Assembly (NCBI GenBank): GCA_964058805.1
Contig: CAXKVV010002011.1
Coordinates: 1-24,311, forward strand
DNA: 24,311 bases
From: Schoenoplectus triqueter
Taxonomy: Eukaryota; Streptophyta; Magnoliopsida; Poales; Cyperaceae
Direction: 5' to 3'
The notes under the pieces were generated by a model. It was not told the origin of the DNA, did not search any database, and worked only from the letters and a program-made list of their open reading frames with translations. Shown here one piece after another: positions 20,908 through 24,311 of this stretch. Position 1 is the first letter of the stretch. Every line of letters begins with the position of its first letter. The position numbers were made by a program, and so were the translations under genes.

Positions 20908-21080
20908 CGAAGCACTGAGCCGGTTGATCTTGAGGTTGGTGAATCAGGAGAAGGGTGGATATGGCCCACGTGTTTCTTCTCACTGATCTTCTAGATCATG
21001 AATTCGAAGCACTAAGCCGATTCATAAACCTAGGAAACACAGTTACACACAATGTCAAACCTGAAGCACTAAGCCAGCTT
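20908..21080 (+). repeat. dispersed GAAGCACTRAGCC repeats
   Basis: The motif appears at about 20908, 21005 and 21063, each followed by a different short sequence. It lies between the 133-bp and 227-bp repeat arrays and appears to be part of the same repetitive region. Confidence 0.6.
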
Positions 21081-21242
21081 AACATTGAGGCATGTGTTAG
21101 TGAAGGAACCTACCTACAGAACGGTTCACATTCACTGTTTTGTGGATGAATCTACTACAGAACGATTCAATCTCACGATCTCGGGAGATGAACCAGAAGA
21201 CAAACTCATCGACGGATGAGTTCAGTCTTACTAGCTCAAATG

Positions 21243-21770
21243 GTCATGAATTACTTGTTCATGACACCGAGTCATTAAGATGTCACTTCTCTCGGACATC
21301 GTAATGTTCATATCTCTTGGAGTCGACATATCTCTTCATGTTGATGTCGCAGCCTTAGTCATTCTTCAGCGAGCGTCAAGATGTTCTTGTCCCGACTAAT
21401 CATTCTATATGTTGCATTACTTGTGCAAAATTACTATGTTGCCCTACACCCCTTGTGTGAGCGTGTTTAGTCATGAGTTACTTGCTCATGGTAATGAGTC
21501 ATTATGATGTCACTTCTCTCGGACATCGTAATGTTCTTCTTCCTCAGAGTCGACATATTTCTCCATGTTGATGTCGCAGCCCTGGTTATTCTTCATCAAG
21601 CGTCAAGATGTTCTTGTCTCGACACATCTTCTCATGTTGCTGTCGAAAGCCTCAGTTATTCTTCGTCAAGATGTTCTTGTCCTGACTAATCGTTCTAAAT
21701 GTTATATCATGTGTGCAAACATCCTCATGTTGCTCCACACCCCTTGTGTGAGCATATTTGTTCATCTCCA
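21243..21770 (+). repeat. two-copy tandem repeat, about 227-bp period
   Basis: The copies start at 21243 and 21470 with GTCATGARTTACTTGYTCAT and share GATGTCACTTCTCTCGGACA, then TCGTAATGTTC, and CACCCCTTGTGTGAGC. The second copy is longer because of an extra internal duplication around GTCAAGATGTTCTTGTC. No protein is supported; frames through it are short and low in information. Confidence 0.8.
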
Positions 21771-21839
21771 AAATGTAAAAAAGCTTATTACATAATATCT
21801 TTCATTGTTATCTCTATTATAAAGATGAATTTATTTATT

Positions 21840-22360
21840 ATTTTTTTTTATTTTTAAACTCTATTTATTTCTATAGAAAATTATTTACAAAATAATAGGA
21901 AATGAGTTAGCTATTAACTAGAATTTCATTTATATTTTTAAGGTTTTATAATAGCTAAAATAATAGAATTCTATTATTTTTATTATTTCTAAACTCTATT
22001 TACTTTGTAGAAAATCACTCACAAAATAATAGAAAATAAAATGGCTATGATTTTTATTTGTACATTTATAATAGGCAAAGTAATAGAATTTCATTATTAT
22101 ATTTCATTATGTTGAGACATTATTCATTATGTAAAAATTATTTTCAAATCAAAAAGATGATTAGCTATATTATTTTTTATTTTCATTTTTAGGATCTATA
22201 ATAGCTAAAAGAAATCATTATTAATATTCTATTCTATTTAGAAATTATTTACAAATCAAAAAGATGATTAGCTATATTATTTTTTATTTTCATTTTTAGG
22301 ATCTATAATAGCTAAAAGAAATCATTATTAATATTCTATTCTATTTAGAATAGTTTTCAT
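21840..22360. repeat. AT-rich tandem array ending in a near-perfect 107-bp duplication
   Basis: Diverged units containing ATTATTTACAAAATAATAG and TTTATAATAGCTAAAATAAT occur from about 21880. The last two units, 22145-22251 and 22252-22358, are identical by eye over about 99 bp starting CAAATCAAAAAGATGATTAG. The final pair is therefore a recent duplication of an older array. Confidence 0.8.
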
Positions 22361-23100
22361 TATATATTTTTTTATTTCTATTTATTATCTATAGAAAAAA
22401 AATATAATTTTTATTATTATCACCATTATTTGAAAATAGCCATAAAGGATGGAATTCATTATATTCTTTATTACAACTATTATTTTTATTGCATTTTATC
22501 CATCAAAAATATTTTTATTGTATATTTGTATAGAAATAACAAAAGAAAGAAATACAATTTATTTTATTATAAAACTTTATTATTATTCTTTATTCTAGAA
22601 GAAAATGCATTTACTATCTATTACCATGGTTGTATATATTTTTGTATATTTTGTGCTATCTATTTTTATTATATATTTTTTTTAGAAGACATTAACATAA
22701 TCTCTATTATTATTTATTATTATTTTTTATTTATCAAAGAATAGAGCTAATCTCATTATCTATTATTGCATATTATTATTGTCATTATTATTTCATGAAA
22801 AATCACTTGAAAAATCAGTAAAATATATCTAACTATTATTCATGATTTTATTTGAATTTTTGGAATTTTTATAGTATTTAAAATGACAAGCCAAAGCTAA
22901 GTCAAATATATCAATATATGTAATATCTTTTGCTTTTCAATTGTTTCAACATGATTATATTTTTAAAACTAGAATATTATCATATAGAAAAATAGTATGA
23001 CAAATAAGGAAATTTTAAAAACAAATTTGAGTTAATTTGGAGTTCAGGAGCATTTTTAAACGATTTATTTACTATATATAATTAATGTTCTGTTATTAAT
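22361..23100. other. very AT-rich DNA, no gene recognised
   Basis: The longest frame (22430-22744, +) is almost all Ile, Phe, Tyr, Asn and Lys, as expected from AT-rich sequence. It has no motif or membrane-protein pattern that would support a gene. No RNA gene was seen. Confidence 0.5.
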
Positions 23101-23108
23101 TGATTAAT

Positions 23109-23240
23109 GGGCTTAATCTGGGCCTTTGGATCTGCACTGAGATTAGCGTATATCTCTATTTAACTTTAACTCTTATTTGGGCCACCAGATTAGATTAAGA
23201 TTTGCACTGTATGGATCAAAGGCCCAGATTGATTTATGCT
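23109..23240. promoter_or_regulatory. TGGGCC-rich cluster with inverted repeat
   Basis: TGGGCC occurs at about 23119 and 23178, and its complement GGCCCA at about 23220. The outer two lie in an inverted repeat: AATCTGGGCCTTTGGATC (23115-23132) and GATCAAAGGCCCAGATT (23214-23230). TGGGCC/T (site II) motifs in clusters bind TCP factors in many plant housekeeping promoters. A C-rich leader-like stretch follows (about 23320-23350). No coding exon is visible within the window, so a promoter role is a guess. Confidence 0.3.
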
Positions 23241-24311
23241 TTAATTTTCTAAACGCCCGATGGCCTAGCTCCCTTGGATTTGTATCAATATTCGTGCGCC
23301 TCTTTGAGATTAGTGTGGAGAGCGTCCCCTTCTATCTTCCTTCCCCGTGCTTTGAGATGCGCACTGGATAAGCGATCTTGATGCTCCGACGGCCTGATCG
23401 GAGATCGGCTATTGCCTACGGCGTCGCCTTGGTATGAAGAGCTAGTCTGTACCCTCAGATCATACATCGGTGCGGTAGATCATCGGCGTCACCATGATCA
23501 ATAGACTGACTCGTACCGTTTTGGTACCGAATTCATTTCCAATCGAATTAAGTCAATTCCAGATCAATCTCTAGCGTTTCTTGATTTGTCTATGCAATTC
23601 TAAACCTCAATTAACATCATTGATGATTTACCCACTGTAATTAACTCTATTCCTTCTTGATTCATCACAGATGCTGACTCGTGGTTGATACCGATCGGCA
23701 ATTCAATACTATATTCTATATTTCCAGTCAATTGCCAAGAATTACTTGATCTTGTTATCATGAAACTCATCGCCTATGTAATGCATTTCAATTGAAGCAT
23801 ATAGCTTGATCAATTGGGGCGTTTTCGAGTGTTTTGCATTACTGGTTTTGAGTTCCAGCGATTAGTTCCAAAATTTCCATCAATTACTCGATTAAAAGCT
23901 GAATTCTTGGAACAACTGCTTGGAAATACAGTGACTAAGAGGTCAGTGACCTTCGATTAGTCCATTTTCCATGATTAGTGCTAGGAGATTATATAATCTT
24001 CGACTAGCTTTTCTGGCAAATCGATTCAATCTCTTGATTACTTAATTAATCAAGATAAAGGCAAGAAAACAAAACAAGGATGATCTATATAGTGAGGCGA
24101 TAGCTCAAAGAAAAGAATTCAATCAAGAAAGTTGAGAAATTCAATTGAATTGAAAAGGAAATTTGTGAAAATGCAAGTAACAGTACTAAAGCTCTGAAAT
24201 TACTCAAAATCGAGCACAATTACAACTCAAACTCTCTATTTAAAATGAATACACTCACCTTCCCTTCTTCTCTGTAGCTCTGAACTCTTAGATTGATTGT
24301 TAATAATGAAA
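23241..24311. other. mixed-composition DNA, no gene recognised
   Basis: Composition is less AT-rich than the preceding kilobase, and the sequence could be transcribed leader, intron or repeat. A sequence like a degenerate initiator-Met primer-binding site (TTGGTATGAAGAGCTAG) lies at about 23430. Near the right edge the - strand reads AAGGGAAGGTGAGTGTATTC (splice-donor-like) and TTTAAATAGAGAG (TATA-like). None of these has enough support for a gene or LTR call. Confidence 0.4.

Noticed and set aside
22430..22744. 104-residue Ile/Phe/Tyr-rich frame
   Set aside because: Composition simply mirrors very AT-rich DNA; no conserved motif or supporting context.
23430..23447. TTGGTATGAAGAGCTAG as a retrotransposon primer-binding site
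   Set aside because: It differs from the initiator-Met complement in the middle, is not preceded by an LTR end CA, and no gag-pol follows.

Overview
The window looks like nuclear DNA from a flowering plant, most likely a eudicot. It is strongly AT-rich and gene-poor, with one three-exon plant transcription-factor gene, GT-AG introns, plant microsatellites and several classes of plant DNA transposon. I see no prokaryotic, organellar, rRNA, tRNA or CRISPR features. The species cannot be named from sequence reading alone.

Layout. Positions 1-4734 are AT-rich intergenic DNA with microsatellites and possible worn transposon debris. Positions 4735-8196 hold a decayed Mutator-like element (MULE): long modular terminal inverted repeats surround a transposase pseudogene on the + strand. 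Positions 8322-8735 are a fold-back MITE with a perfect 9-bp target duplication. Positions 9447-9794 are a second fold-back element, close to the MYB promoter. Positions 10083-12274 carry the only host protein gene I can support, an R2R3-MYB factor resembling the LAF1/MYB18 group (276 residues, three exons). Positions 12972-17696 are an almost complete Ac-type hAT transposon. It has a perfect 8-bp target duplication, G-rich subterminal repeats, a TATA box and a three-exon transposase gene on the - strand with one 1-nt frameshift in an A-run. Positions 18311-21770 are probable retrotransposon-derived DNA (LTR-like start, CT-rich then GC-rich block, tandem repeats), but no partner LTR or coding domain is visible. 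Positions 21840-22360 are an AT-rich tandem array with a near-perfect 107-bp duplication. Positions 23100-24311 include a short promoter-like cluster of TGGGCC motifs and otherwise no recognisable gene.

How the parts relate. The MYB gene sits between mobile elements: a fold-back element ends about 70 bp before its candidate TATA box, and the hAT begins about 700 bp after its stop codon. The hAT transposase gene converges on the MYB gene. I found no new multi-gene system. The most informative signals are the architecture of the two transposons: the 27-bp modular MULE ends with a related internal array, and the same-orientation G-rich subterminal blocks of the hAT.
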